DNA of 64,000 nt from 20CM-4-69-16 sp035637455 (GTDB lineage: Bacteria; Gemmatimonadota; Gemmatimonadetes; Gemmatimonadales; GWC2-71-9): contig DASPXE010000227.1 in assembly GCA_035637455.1 (NCBI GenBank), positions 1-64,000 on the forward strand, read 5' to 3'. The notes under the pieces are model-generated. The model saw nothing but the letters and a program-made list of their open reading frames with translations. It made no database searches and was not told the DNA's origin. Position 1 is the stretch's first letter, and each line of letters begins with the position of its first letter. The translations under genes and the position numbers were made by a program. Shown piece after piece: positions 44,659 through 54,969 of this stretch.

Positions 44659-45219
44659 CTAACGATATAGCCCGCGCGCGGCGATGTAGTCGCGTACCGC
44701 GTCGGGGACGAGATACCGGATGGACAGGCCGCGCCGCACGCGCTCCCGGATCAGGGTAGCCGATACCTCCACGCCGGGCACGTCGAGCACGCGACCGATC
44801 AGGCGGTGCCGCGGCACGGCCGCGCCCGGCCGAGCGAACACCGCGAGCTCGGCCAGCTCGGGCAATGTTGCGACCTCGTGCCAGCTCGACAGTTCCTGAG
44901 CGGCGTCCGCCCCCAGCAGTAACGTGAACCGGTTCCCAGGCTCGCGTCGCGCCAGGGCCTGGAGCGTCCGGACCGTGTAGGACGGGGAGGGGAGCGTGAG
45001 CTCAATACGGTCGACGGAGAGCCGCGGATTGCCCGCCACCGCGAGGTCGAGCATCTCCGCGCGCTGTTCGGCGGTGGCGCCGTACGCCGCGCGCTTGAAC
45101 GGCTGCTCGCGCGCCGGGACGAACCGCACGGCCGCGTCGAGCTGGTCGGCTGCCGCCTCCGCCACGATCAGATGCCCGACGTGCACCGGATCGAACGAGC
45201 CGCCGAACAGGGCCTCCAC
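44659..45219 (-). CDS. nadD: nicotinate-nucleotide adenylyltransferase
   Basis: Adenylates nicotinate mononucleotide in NAD synthesis. The 186-aa protein has the nucleotidyltransferase motif FGGSFDPVHVGHL (5-17) and the ISATLIRER-like VSATLIRERVRRG near the C-terminus. GTG start at 45219, 9 bp after bamD; secA follows 7 bp downstream. Confidence 0.94.
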   Translation of the reverse strand: MEALFGGSFDPVHVGHLIVAEAAADQLDAAVRFVPAREQPFKRAAYGATAEQRAEMLDLAVAGNPRLSVDRIELTLPSPSYTVRTLQALARREPGNRFTLLLGADAAQELSSWHEVATLPELAELAVFARPGAAVPRHRLIGRVLDVPGVEVSATLIRERVRRGLSIRYLVPDAVRDYIAARGLYR

Positions 45220-45228
45220 CGCTCGGGC

Positions 45229-45999
45229 TCAGGAAGGCGACGGCGTGGACGGCGCGCTGGTACTCGAATCGGCCGGGCAGCTCTCGTCCAGACCGCGCGC
45301 CTGCGGGTAGAAGCGGCGCAGGTGGGTGCAGGTCTCCTTCAGCTCGTCGGTATACCCGATGCCACGATAGCTGTCGACGAGCCGGAGCAACGCGTCGGGC
45401 ACGCGCGGCGTCCCGGGATAGGTCGCGATCACGTCCTTGAAATAGATGATCGCGGAATCGAACGCCCGCCGCTTCAGGTAGAACAGCCCGTTCTTGTAGT
45501 CCTTCTCTGCGAACCACTCCCGCAACTGCTGCACGTGCTGCTGCGCGCGGGCCGCGGCCGTAGTGCCGGGGTAGCGGCCGGCGAGCTCCTGATAGATCGC
45601 CAGCGCCGACTGGCCGTAGGTCGGATCGAGCTCGGGGCGCCGCCACAGGCGCAGGTTCGCGTCGCCAGCGCGCAGCAGGGCAAGCGGGGCGTATTCGCTC
45701 GTAGGGTACTGGTCCGCCACCTGGCGGAACTCGTGGGCGGCCTGGACCCGGTCCCCCGTCTGGAAGTAGCACTCCGCCAGGTCATAACGGACCTCCCCCA
45801 GCTCGGGCTGCCCCGGGCCCAGCTCGAACGTCAGGCGCCGCAGCGAGATCAGCGCGTGGGCGAAATCGCCGCTGCGGAACTGGCGCCGGGCACGCGCGAG
45901 TTCCAGGTCCGGCTGGGACGCGGGCGTCACCTTCGGCGCGTGATGGCACGCCACGAGGCCGACCAGCGCGATCAGGCGGAGCCGAGTCGGGGTCCTCAC
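45229..45999 (-). CDS. bamD: outer-membrane protein assembly factor BamD-like lipoprotein
   Basis: Lipoprotein of 256 aa with signal and lipobox LVAC followed by five TPR-type repeats (RYDLAECYFQTGDRVQAAHEF and others), the layout of BamD/YfiO, the essential partner of BamA. A Ser/Thr/Pro tail follows. GTG at 45999 overlaps the upstream TPR gene stop (GTGA). BamA is not in the window. Confidence 0.87.
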   Translation of the reverse strand: MRTPTRLRLIALVGLVACHHAPKVTPASQPDLELARARRQFRSGDFAHALISLRRLTFELGPGQPELGEVRYDLAECYFQTGDRVQAAHEFRQVADQYPTSEYAPLALLRAGDANLRLWRRPELDPTYGQSALAIYQELAGRYPGTTAAARAQQHVQQLREWFAEKDYKNGLFYLKRRAFDSAIIYFKDVIATYPGTPRVPDALLRLVDSYRGIGYTDELKETCTHLRRFYPQARGLDESCPADSSTSAPSTPSPS

Positions 46000-46916
46000 G
46001 GTGATTTCGGTGGCGTGGTCGACGGCGCGTCGGCCTTCCCCACGGCGTTGATTTTCTCGTGCGCTCGCTGGGCGATCGTGTCGCCAGGCGTGCCGCCGGC
46101 GAGCGCCTGCTGATAGTTCTCGAGCGCATCCGGGATGTCGCCTTGCGCCAGCTTCACGTCGCCCAGGCCCAAGAACGCGCCGCGCACCACATCCGGCGGC
46201 GACCCCGGCGCGGAAGCGCGCCGGAACCAATCCTCGGCGTCGGCGGGCTTGCCGGCGGCGAGCAGCCGCTGGCCCTCGATCAGCGCGCATAGCCCCAGCC
46301 CCTCGCGCGCCCCTTCGGCGATGGCCGGCTCGCGCTGCCGGCGGATCACGCTTTCGAACGCGGGCACCGCGGTGCTGCACGCCTGCGCTCGCACGGCGGC
46401 CATGCCGTAGACGAACAGCAGAGAATCCGCGGTGCGGGCGCTGCCCGCAGCGGCCACCGCGCTGGGCAAGAGCGCGAGGGCCGCCGCGGTGTCGCCGCGC
46501 TCCGCTGCGTCCAGCGCGGCGAGCCGGGTGTACTTTCCGAGCGGCCGGCTCGGCGACACCGTCCGCAATCCCTGCAGGGCGCTCGCCGCCGCGTTGCGCT
46601 CGTTCGCGGCCAGCGCGGCGCGGACCACGCGCTCGAGCCCATCCGCCGCTTCGGCGGCGCGGGAGCGGTCCGTCTGGCCAAGGGCGACGTACTGGGCGCC
46701 GGCGAGCGCATACTCGCCGGTATGCAGCGCCGCGGCCCCGGCCTTGGCACACAGGTCGGCGCTCCCCGGGTGGGCTTTCAGTCCCAGTTGGTATTCGGCC
46801 AGCGCGTTGCGGAACTCCCCCGCCGCGTAGGCCCGGTCGCCCAGCTCCTCGTGATCGGCGGCGCTGCGCGAGCAGGCGAAGGCCAGCACGAGCCACGCGA
46901 ACCCCAGTCGCCTCAC
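45996..46916 (-). CDS. TPR lipoprotein
   Basis: Unnamed 306-aa exported protein. GTG at 46916 gives a short signal with lipobox LAFAC, and the rest is Ala-rich TPR helices (about 20-290). GAGG lies eight bases before the start. It overlaps both neighbours by 4 bp (GTGA). It may act with BamD in the envelope, by position only. Confidence 0.8.
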   Translation of the reverse strand: MRRLGFAWLVLAFACSRSAADHEELGDRAYAAGEFRNALAEYQLGLKAHPGSADLCAKAGAAALHTGEYALAGAQYVALGQTDRSRAAEAADGLERVVRAALAANERNAAASALQGLRTVSPSRPLGKYTRLAALDAAERGDTAAALALLPSAVAAAGSARTADSLLFVYGMAAVRAQACSTAVPAFESVIRRQREPAIAEGAREGLGLCALIEGQRLLAAGKPADAEDWFRRASAPGSPPDVVRGAFLGLGDVKLAQGDIPDALENYQQALAGGTPGDTIAQRAHEKINAVGKADAPSTTPPKSP

Positions 46917-47725
46917 GGCTTCTTCCTCTTGCCTCCCCTGCCCTTCGCGGCGGGAGGCGTGGGATGGTCGGGCGGAACGGTGGAGGGCGCGAGCTCGCCG
47001 GCGCCGGCCGCCGCCGTGCCCGTGTCGTTGCGAGCCAACATGGCGAGATAGGCCTCCACGCGCGGATCCTCCGGCCGCCGGTCCCGGCACGCCTCCCACA
47101 CCTGCTTCGCCCCGAGACCGTCGCCGGCGAGGTAGCACGCGAGGCCGAGCATCGCGGCCGCGTCCAGGTAGGTCGGTCGGGCGCGGACGATGATCTCGAA
47201 ATGCTCCCGTGCGTCGAGGGCCCGGCCCGCTTGCAGCAACATCCGCCCCAGCTTATACCGCAGGTCGTGGAACGCGGGTCCGAGGGCGAGGGCCGCGTGG
47301 TACTGGTCGATCGCCTGGGCCAGCGCTCCCGCCTCGCAGTAGGCGTCGCCGAGCGCGGCGTGTTGGTTGGCGAGCTTGGCTGCCACGTGGGCCGGCAGCC
47401 CCTGGCGCGACTCGCCGCCCACCTGCGCCGCTCGCCGGAACGCCGCGTCGGCCTCGGCTTCGCGCCCCAGCTCGTTCAATACGATCGCCCGATGGACGAG
47501 CGCCTCGACGTAGCGCGCGTTCAGCGCCAGCGCGCGGTCGAGGTGGGCCAGCGCCTGCTCCTGCTGGCCGGCGAGTGAGTACGACAACCCCAGCAGATGA
47601 TGCGCGTCGGCGAACGCCCGCCCGCTCGCGACGACCTCCTCGAGCAGGTGAATCGCGCCGTAATAGTCCTGGAGGTCGAACCGCTCGCGAGCCTGCGCCA
47701 CGAGGTGCTCAGGACTGACGTCCAT
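46913..47725 (-). CDS. cytoplasmic TPR protein
   Basis: Unnamed 270-aa protein made of six to seven tetratricopeptide repeats (ALAHLDRALALNARYVEALVHR is typical) with a basic Pro/Lys tail ending KGRGGKRKKP. No signal peptide. It overlaps the start of the upstream epimerase by 17 bp. Function unknown. Confidence 0.83.
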   Translation of the reverse strand: MDVSPEHLVAQARERFDLQDYYGAIHLLEEVVASGRAFADAHHLLGLSYSLAGQQEQALAHLDRALALNARYVEALVHRAIVLNELGREAEADAAFRRAAQVGGESRQGLPAHVAAKLANQHAALGDAYCEAGALAQAIDQYHAALALGPAFHDLRYKLGRMLLQAGRALDAREHFEIIVRARPTYLDAAAMLGLACYLAGDGLGAKQVWEACRDRRPEDPRVEAYLAMLARNDTGTAAAGAGELAPSTVPPDHPTPPAAKGRGGKRKKP

Positions 47726-48686
47726 GTATCTCCTGGTACCAGCGCACGAAGTGCTGGATGCCCTCCTCGATCCCGACCTTGGGCCGGTAGCCCAGCTGGC
47801 GCTCGGCGCGGCGCAGGTCGGCCGCCGTCAACCGCACGTCGCCCGGCTGATCGGGATGTCGCTCGATCCGCACCTCCCGCGCCAGGGTTCGCCCGACCAA
47901 CTCGATCAAGCGGTCCAGCCGCACCCGCGCACCACCGCCGATGTTGATCGCTTCGGCAATCCCCCCCCCGCCGCTCCCTTGCGCCCGGGCGGTCCACTCT
48001 ACCGCCGCCAGAACCCCGTCCACACAGTCCGTAATATAGGTATAGTCGCGCTCGGCCGACCCGTCGCCGTGCATGCGCACCGGGCTGCCGCGAGCGATCA
48101 GGTCGGTAAAGCGGTGGATGGCCAGATCGGGCCGCTGCCGCGGCCCGTAGACGGTGAAGAAGCGCAGGCAGGCGATCTGCATTCCGTACAGGTGCGCGAA
48201 GGCGTGCGCCATCAACTCCCCGGCGCGCTTGCTCGCCGCGTACGGCGAGATGGGCCAGACGGCTGCCGTGTCCTCGGCGAACGGCGCGGGAGTGGCGTCC
48301 CCATATACCGAGGACGACGATCCGAACACCACCCGCCCGATCCGGGCGCGCCGCGCCGCCTCGAGCACCCGGACCGTCCCCGTGACGTTGGCTTCGCTGT
48401 AGGAGGCCGGATTCTCGAGTGAGGGCCGCACGCCCGGCTTGGCCGCCAGGTGCAGCACGACCGTCACCCCGTCGAGGGGCAGCGGGTCGCGCGCCACGTC
48501 CGCTTCGAGGAACCGGAACCGCGGCTGACGGCGCAGGCCGTCGAGGTTGCGCTCCTTCATGGCCCGCGCATAGAACGGGTCGAAGTTGTCGACCCCGACG
48601 ACCTCGTCCCCGCGCCCGACCAGCGCCTCACACACGTGCGAGCCGATGAAGCCCGCGGCCCCCGTGACCAGGACCCGGGGACTCAC
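47709..48686 (-). CDS. NAD-dependent epimerase, UDP-glucuronate 4-epimerase-like
   Basis: Short-chain dehydrogenase of 325 aa with GAAGFIGS (9-16), SSSSVYG, SPYAASK (Tyr and Lys catalytic pair) and RFFTVYGPRQRPDLA, a string common in UDP-glucuronate 4-epimerases. With ugd and the UDP-xylose synthase just upstream, conversion of UDP-glucuronate to UDP-galacturonate is the best guess. GTG start overlaps the upstream stop (GTGA). Confidence 0.87.
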   Translation of the reverse strand: MSPRVLVTGAAGFIGSHVCEALVGRGDEVVGVDNFDPFYARAMKERNLDGLRRQPRFRFLEADVARDPLPLDGVTVVLHLAAKPGVRPSLENPASYSEANVTGTVRVLEAARRARIGRVVFGSSSSVYGDATPAPFAEDTAAVWPISPYAASKRAGELMAHAFAHLYGMQIACLRFFTVYGPRQRPDLAIHRFTDLIARGSPVRMHGDGSAERDYTYITDCVDGVLAAVEWTARAQGSGGGGIAEAINIGGGARVRLDRLIELVGRTLAREVRIERHPDQPGDVRLTAADLRRAERQLGYRPKVGIEEGIQHFVRWYQEIHGRQS

Positions 48687-49618
48687 TTGCAGACGAGCGT
48701 GCGGAAGTACTCGATGGTGTGCTGTAGCCCTTGCTCGAGCGAGACCGCAGGCTCCCAGCCGAGCGTCGCGCGCGCGCGCGCGATGTCCGGCTGCCGGACC
48801 TTGGGATCGTCCACGGGGAGCGGCCGCTCCACGATCTGGCTCCGGCTGTCAGTGAGCTGCAACACGACCTCAGCGAGCTGACGGACCGTGAACTCGTTCG
48901 GATTGCCGATGTTGGTGGGCTCGGGATCGCCTCGCTCGAACAGCCGCACGATCCCGTCGATCAGATCGTCCACATAGCAGAACGAGCGGGTTTGCGAGCC
49001 GTCGCCGTACACCGTCAGCGGCTCGCCCTTGAGCGCCTGCACGATGAAGTTGGACACGACGCGCCCGTCATTGGGCCGCATGCGCGGGCCGTAGGTATTG
49101 AAGATCCGCACCAGGCGCGTATCGAGACCGTGGTAGCGGTGGTAGGCCATGGTCATGGCCTCGGCGAAGCGCTTGGCTTCGTCGTAGACGCCGCGCGGGC
49201 CCACCGGGTTCACGTTGCCCCAGTAGCTCTCGGGTTGGGGGTGCACGAGCGGGTCGCCGTACACCTCGGACGTCGAAGCGAGCAGGAACCGGGCGCGCTT
49301 TGCCTTGGCCAGCCCCAGCGCCTTGTGGGTGCCGAGCGAGCCCACCTTCAGGGTCTGGATCGGCAGCTCCAGGTAATCCACCGGGCTGGCAGGGCTGGCG
49401 AAGTGGAGCACACCGTCGAGCGGCCCCTGGACCTCGATGAAGTTGGTGACGTCGTGCAGCACGAACTGAAAGTCGCGGTGATCCCGCAGGTGCGCCACGT
49501 TGACGGAGGACCCTGTGACGAAGTTGTCCATGCCCACGACGCGATGGCCCTGGGCGAGCAACCGATCGCACAGGTGCGAGCCGAGGAATCCCGCGGCCCC
49601 TGTTACGAGGACGCGCAT
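48683..49618 (-). CDS. UDP-glucuronate decarboxylase (UDP-xylose synthase)
   Basis: Oxidises and decarboxylates UDP-glucuronate to UDP-xylose. The 311-aa protein has GAAGFLGSHL, ASTSEVYGDP, VYDEAKRFAE (catalytic Tyr and Lys) and RIFNTYGPRMRPNDGRVVSNF, the hallmark of the UXS group. It lies next to ugd, which makes its substrate, and overlaps it by 16 bp. Confidence 0.93.
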   Translation of the reverse strand: MRVLVTGAAGFLGSHLCDRLLAQGHRVVGMDNFVTGSSVNVAHLRDHRDFQFVLHDVTNFIEVQGPLDGVLHFASPASPVDYLELPIQTLKVGSLGTHKALGLAKAKRARFLLASTSEVYGDPLVHPQPESYWGNVNPVGPRGVYDEAKRFAEAMTMAYHRYHGLDTRLVRIFNTYGPRMRPNDGRVVSNFIVQALKGEPLTVYGDGSQTRSFCYVDDLIDGIVRLFERGDPEPTNIGNPNEFTVRQLAEVVLQLTDSRSQIVERPLPVDDPKVRQPDIARARATLGWEPAVSLEQGLQHTIEYFRTLVCK

Positions 49619-50918
49619 GCCCGCGGGCGGCCGATGCTGTCGTAGGTGAGGCCCAGGCGGGCGAGGCGCGACGGGTCGTAGAGATTCCGCCCATCCACGA
49701 TGAGCCGCCGCGAGAGCAGCTGTTTGATCTTCGCGAAGTCCGGGTTGCGATACTCCAGCCACTCCGTGACGATCGCCAGCGCCGCAGCGCCCTGCAGCGC
49801 GTCGTACGCCTGGCCGGCGTAGGTGACGCGATCGCCCAACTGTCGCCGCGCGGTCTCGAGCGCCGCCGGGTCGTGCACGCGCACCTTGGCGCCGGCACAC
49901 AGCAGCTCTTCCACCAGCACGAGCGCCGGGCTCTCCCGCACGTCGTCGGTTTCCGCCTTGAAAGCAAGCCCCCAGACGGCGATGGTTTGCCCGTCCAGGT
50001 TGCCGTCGAAGTGGCGCTGCAGCTTTTCGAACAGCACCCGCTTCTGGCGCTCGTTCGAGACCTCGACCGCCTTGACGACGTCGAGCGACACCCCGTTCGT
50101 CTCCGCGGTCCGCAGCAGCGCCTTGACGTCCTTGGGGAAGCAGGAGCCGCCGTAGCCCGGCCCCGGGAAGAGGAAGGCGGATCCGATGCGGCGGTCGGTG
50201 CCGATGCCCTTGCGGACGTGCGTCACGTCGGCGCCGACGGCTTCGCACAGCCGGGCGATCTGGTTCATGAACGAGATCCGGGTTGCCAGCATCGCGTTCG
50301 CCGCATACTTCGTCATCTCGGCCGACGGGACATCCATGAAAATGATCGGGTTGCCCGTCCGCACGAACGGTGCGTACAGCTCGCCAATCACCTGGGCTGC
50401 CTCCTGGGAATCGACCCCCACCACGACGCGGTCGGGCTTCATGAAGTCCTCGACGGCCGCCCCTTCCTTCAAGAACTCCGGGTTCGAGCACACGTGGAAT
50501 GCGACGGTCGTGTGCTTCGCGACTTCCGCCCGGACCCGCTCCGCCGTGCCCACCGGGACCGTACTCTTCGTGACCACGATCTTCGGCCGATTCATGTGTT
50601 GGCCGACCGTCCGAGCCACGTCCAGCACGTGCTGCAAGTCCGCCGAGCCGTCCTCATCGGGCGGCGTTCCCACGGCGATGAAGACGACGTCCGAGCGCTC
50701 GATCGCCCCGGGCACGTCCGTCGTGAACTGGAGCCGACCGCCGCGCTGATTCCGCGTCACCAGCGGCTCGAGCCCCGGCTCGTAAATCGGCAGCTGGTTC
50801 TGCCGCAGCCGCGCGATCTTGTCCTCGTCGACGTCGGCACAAATCACGTCGTTCCCGGTCTCGGCGAGACACGCGCCCACCACGAGGCCGACATACCCGG
50901 TTCCGATCACCGCGACGT

Positions 50919-50922
<4 letters not shown>
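49603..50922 (-). CDS. ugd: UDP-glucose 6-dehydrogenase
   Basis: Two-step NAD oxidation of UDP-glucose to UDP-glucuronate. The 439-aa protein has GTGYVGLV (7-14), the central YAANAMLATRISFMNQ helix and the catalytic Cys261 in GPGYGGSCFPKD. ATG at 50922 has GGGAGGG four bases upstream and overlaps the next dehydrogenase stop (ATGA). It feeds the two sugar genes downstream. Confidence 0.95.
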
Positions 50923-52231
<1,309 letters not shown>

Positions 52232-52235
<4 letters not shown>

Positions 52236-53236
52236 AGAGTTACCGGCGTCCCCCCCGCGGCGAGCGACCGCGTCGCAGCGTCGAGCACGCGCACGACGCG
52301 GACCCCGTCCGCGGCGCTCGCCCGCGGGACCTCGCCATCGCGCGCGACGCGGACGAAGTGGCCCAGCTCCGCCGCGAGTGGCTCGATGTTCGGGATCTTG
52401 GGAATGAAGATGTCGCCCTCCCGAATCGCCAGGCTCTCCCCATAGGAGCCGTACTCCGGCGGGCGGTCGACGCCTTTGTCGTAGATCCGGAGCTTCTCGC
52501 GCGGCTCCATGTCGTCGAACACTACCATCTTTTTCGCTCCCACTACCGTGAGCTTCCGTTCCTTGTGTGGGTCGAGCCAAGAGAGCTGCACGTGCGCGAG
52601 GATGCCGCTGGCGAATTCCATCGTGAGAAAGACTACGTCCTCCACCCCGGGCTGGAGGTAGCTCCGCCCCTGCGCCGCGACCCGTATCGGTTGGTCGTCT
52701 AGCAAGTAGAGTGCCATCGATACGTCGTGCGGCCCGAAGCTCCAGAGGGCGTTCTCGTCAGCGCGGATCTGTCCGAGATTGACGCGCAACCCATAGAGGT
52801 AGAAGATCTTACCAAGCTCGCCCTCCTGCAGCAGCGCCCGCAGCCGCTCGACTGCTGGATGAAACACAAGCAGGTGACCGGCCGCGACGCTCACCTTCCG
52901 GTCGGCCGCCAAGCGGGCGACCGCTTCGGCGTCCCGGACCGTCAACGCAAACGGCTTCTCGACCAGGCACGGCTTGCCGGCTTCGACACATTGCAGCGCG
53001 ATGCGCGCGTGGCTGGCCGCCGGCGCGGCCACGACCACTCCGTCCACCCGGCTCAGCAGATCGACCACGTTGGCGGTGACGTGCGTGACCGGGTACTGCC
53101 GCGCGACCCGATCTCGGACCTTCGGATCGGTGTCGCACACCGCGGCGAGCTCGGCGTCCGCCAGTCCGGCCACCGTCCGTACGTGATTCTTGCCCCATAC
53201 CCCGGCACCGATGACGCCCAGCTTCAGGCGGCTCAC
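52232..53236 (-). CDS. wbpB: Gfo/Idh/MocA-family oxidoreductase (WbpB/WlbA-like)
   Basis: 334-aa NAD-binding oxidoreductase with GVIGAGVWGKNHVR, the EKPFA motif (VEKPFALT) and a C-terminal substrate domain. In the WbpA-B-E-D pathway this enzyme oxidises C3 of UDP-GlcNAc-uronate. GTG at 53236 overlaps the aminotransferase stop (GTGA). The pathway role is inferred from the neighbours. Confidence 0.87.
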
Positions 53237-54348
53237 CGATAGAACCCGCGGATCGCATCGATCACGTAATCGACCTGATCGCGGGTGAGTTCCGGATATA
53301 CCGGCAGCGACAGCACCTCTGTGGCCGCCCGCTCCGACTGCGGCAGTTGGCCACGCTGGTAGCCGAGGTGGCTGAAGCAGTTTTGCAGATGCAGCGGCAC
53401 CGGGTAGTAGATCGCCGTGCCGATAGCCTTGCTCTTGAGGTACGCCTGCAGCTCGTCGCGGCGCTCCACCCGCACCGTGTACTGATGAAAGATGGGCTCG
53501 TTGCACGGGTCCACGACCGGGGGCTGCAGCGCGGGCAGGTCGGCCAGGCGCTCGCTGTAATAGGCCGCGATCTCGCGTCGCCGGGCGGACCAGGACGCGA
53601 GATGGGGCAGCTTCGCGAGCAGCACCGCCGCCTGCACGGTATCGAGCCGGGAGTTGGTACCCACCTCGTCGTGATGGTACTGCTTGGCGCCGCCGTGCAG
53701 TCGCAGTTTGCGCAGGCGCTCCGCGACCGCGGCGTCCGCCGTGACCATCATCCCGCCGTCGCCCCAGGCGCCGAGATTCTTGCTCGGAAAGAAGGAAAAG
53801 CCGGTCACCCAACCCAACTCGCCGGCCATGCGCCACTGGCCGTCGATCTTGCGGCGTGCCCCGATCGCCTGAGCGGCGTCCTCGATGACCTTCACGTCGC
53901 GCGCCAGCGCCAGCGGCAGCAGCCGCTCCAGCGCGGCCATTTGCCCGTAGAGGTGCACCGGCACGATGGCCCGGGTGCGCGGGGTCAGCGCCGCGGCGAC
54001 GGCCGCGGGATCGAGGTTGAAGGTGCCCGGCTCGACGTCCACGAAGACGGGCGTGCCGCCCGCGTTGTGGATCGCGCCGGCGGTCGCGAAGAATGTGAAT
54101 GGGGTGGTGATCACCTCGTCCCCGGGCACGAGGCGCAGCGCCTTGAGCGGCAGCAGCAGCGCGTCGGTGCCGCTGGCGCACGCGATGGCGTGCGGCGCCC
54201 GGCAGAGCCGGGCCACGGCCGCCTCGAACTGCGCCACGGCAGGGCCCATGACGAACTGCTGCGACTCGATGACCGCCTGCAGGGCGGGCAGCACTTCGTC
54301 CCGGATGGCGCGGTACTGCGCCACGAGGTCCAGCAGCGGCACGTTCAC
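53233..54348 (-). CDS. wbpE: DegT/DnrJ/EryC1 aminotransferase (WbpE/WlbC-like)
   Basis: PLP-dependent sugar aminotransferase of 371 aa with the cofactor lysine at 190 in FFPSKNLGAWGDGG and Asp157 in VIEDAAQAIGA. In context it would aminate C3 of the keto-sugar. GTG start at 54348 has AAGGA about eleven bases upstream, and 30 bp separate it from the acetyltransferase. Confidence 0.92.
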   Translation of the reverse strand: MNVPLLDLVAQYRAIRDEVLPALQAVIESQQFVMGPAVAQFEAAVARLCRAPHAIACASGTDALLLPLKALRLVPGDEVITTPFTFFATAGAIHNAGGTPVFVDVEPGTFNLDPAAVAAALTPRTRAIVPVHLYGQMAALERLLPLALARDVKVIEDAAQAIGARRKIDGQWRMAGELGWVTGFSFFPSKNLGAWGDGGMMVTADAAVAERLRKLRLHGGAKQYHHDEVGTNSRLDTVQAAVLLAKLPHLASWSARRREIAAYYSERLADLPALQPPVVDPCNEPIFHQYTVRVERRDELQAYLKSKAIGTAIYYPVPLHLQNCFSHLGYQRGQLPQSERAATEVLSLPVYPELTRDQVDYVIDAIRGFYR

Positions 54349-54378
54349 GTGGTCGGTATCCTTCGAAGGCGCAACAAC

Positions 54379-54969
54379 TTATCCGGGACGACGGGGCGGA
54401 GCAATCGGGCGCAGCGCGCCGTTCGACTCCGCGTACGTGGCGCCGCAGGCAGCGCACTCGCTCCGCCCGCCCGCCACCGCGAGGCGCTCGCCACATTGGC
54501 ACATCCACCCGACACGTCGGGCGGGAACGCCCAGCATCAGGCCGAAGGCCGGAACGTCGGCCGTGACGACGGCGCCCGCGCCGATGAAGGCGTACTCGCC
54601 CAGGGTCACGCCGCACACGATCGTCGCGTTGGCGCCGATCGAGCCGCCGCGCTTCACGACGGTCGGCCGGTACTCGTGCTTGCGGGAGAGTTGGGCGCGC
54701 GGGTTCAACACGTTGGTGAACACGCAGGACGGCCCGCAGAACACGTCGTCTTCGAGCACCACCCCCTCGTAGATCGAGACGTTGTTCTGGATCTTCACGT
54801 TGTTCCCGACGCGCGTCCCCGGCATCACCACGACGTTCTGGCCCAGGCTGCAACGCTCGCCGATCACGGCGCCGGGCATGACGTGACAGAAGTGCCAGAT
54901 CTTCGTGCCCGCGCCGACCCGCGCGCCCTCGTCGACGTAGCTCGACTCGTGGACGAAGTAATCAGGCAC
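54379..54969 (-). CDS. wbpD: left-handed beta-helix N-acetyltransferase (WbpD/WlbB-like)
   Basis: Hexapeptide-repeat acetyltransferase of 196 aa that would acetylate the new 3-amino group, giving UDP-2,3-diacetamido-glucuronate. Motifs include KIWHFCHVMPGAVIGERCSLGQ-type turns and NNVSIYEGVVLEDDVF. The C-terminus carries a four-cysteine zinc-ribbon-like tail (CQCGERL ... CAACG). GTG start shares a base with the murB stop (TAGTG). Confidence 0.92.
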   Translation of the reverse strand: MPDYFVHESSYVDEGARVGAGTKIWHFCHVMPGAVIGERCSLGQNVVVMPGTRVGNNVKIQNNVSIYEGVVLEDDVFCGPSCVFTNVLNPRAQLSRKHEYRPTVVKRGGSIGANATIVCGVTLGEYAFIGAGAVVTADVPAFGLMLGVPARRVGWMCQCGERLAVAGGRSECAACGATYAESNGALRPIAPPRRPG

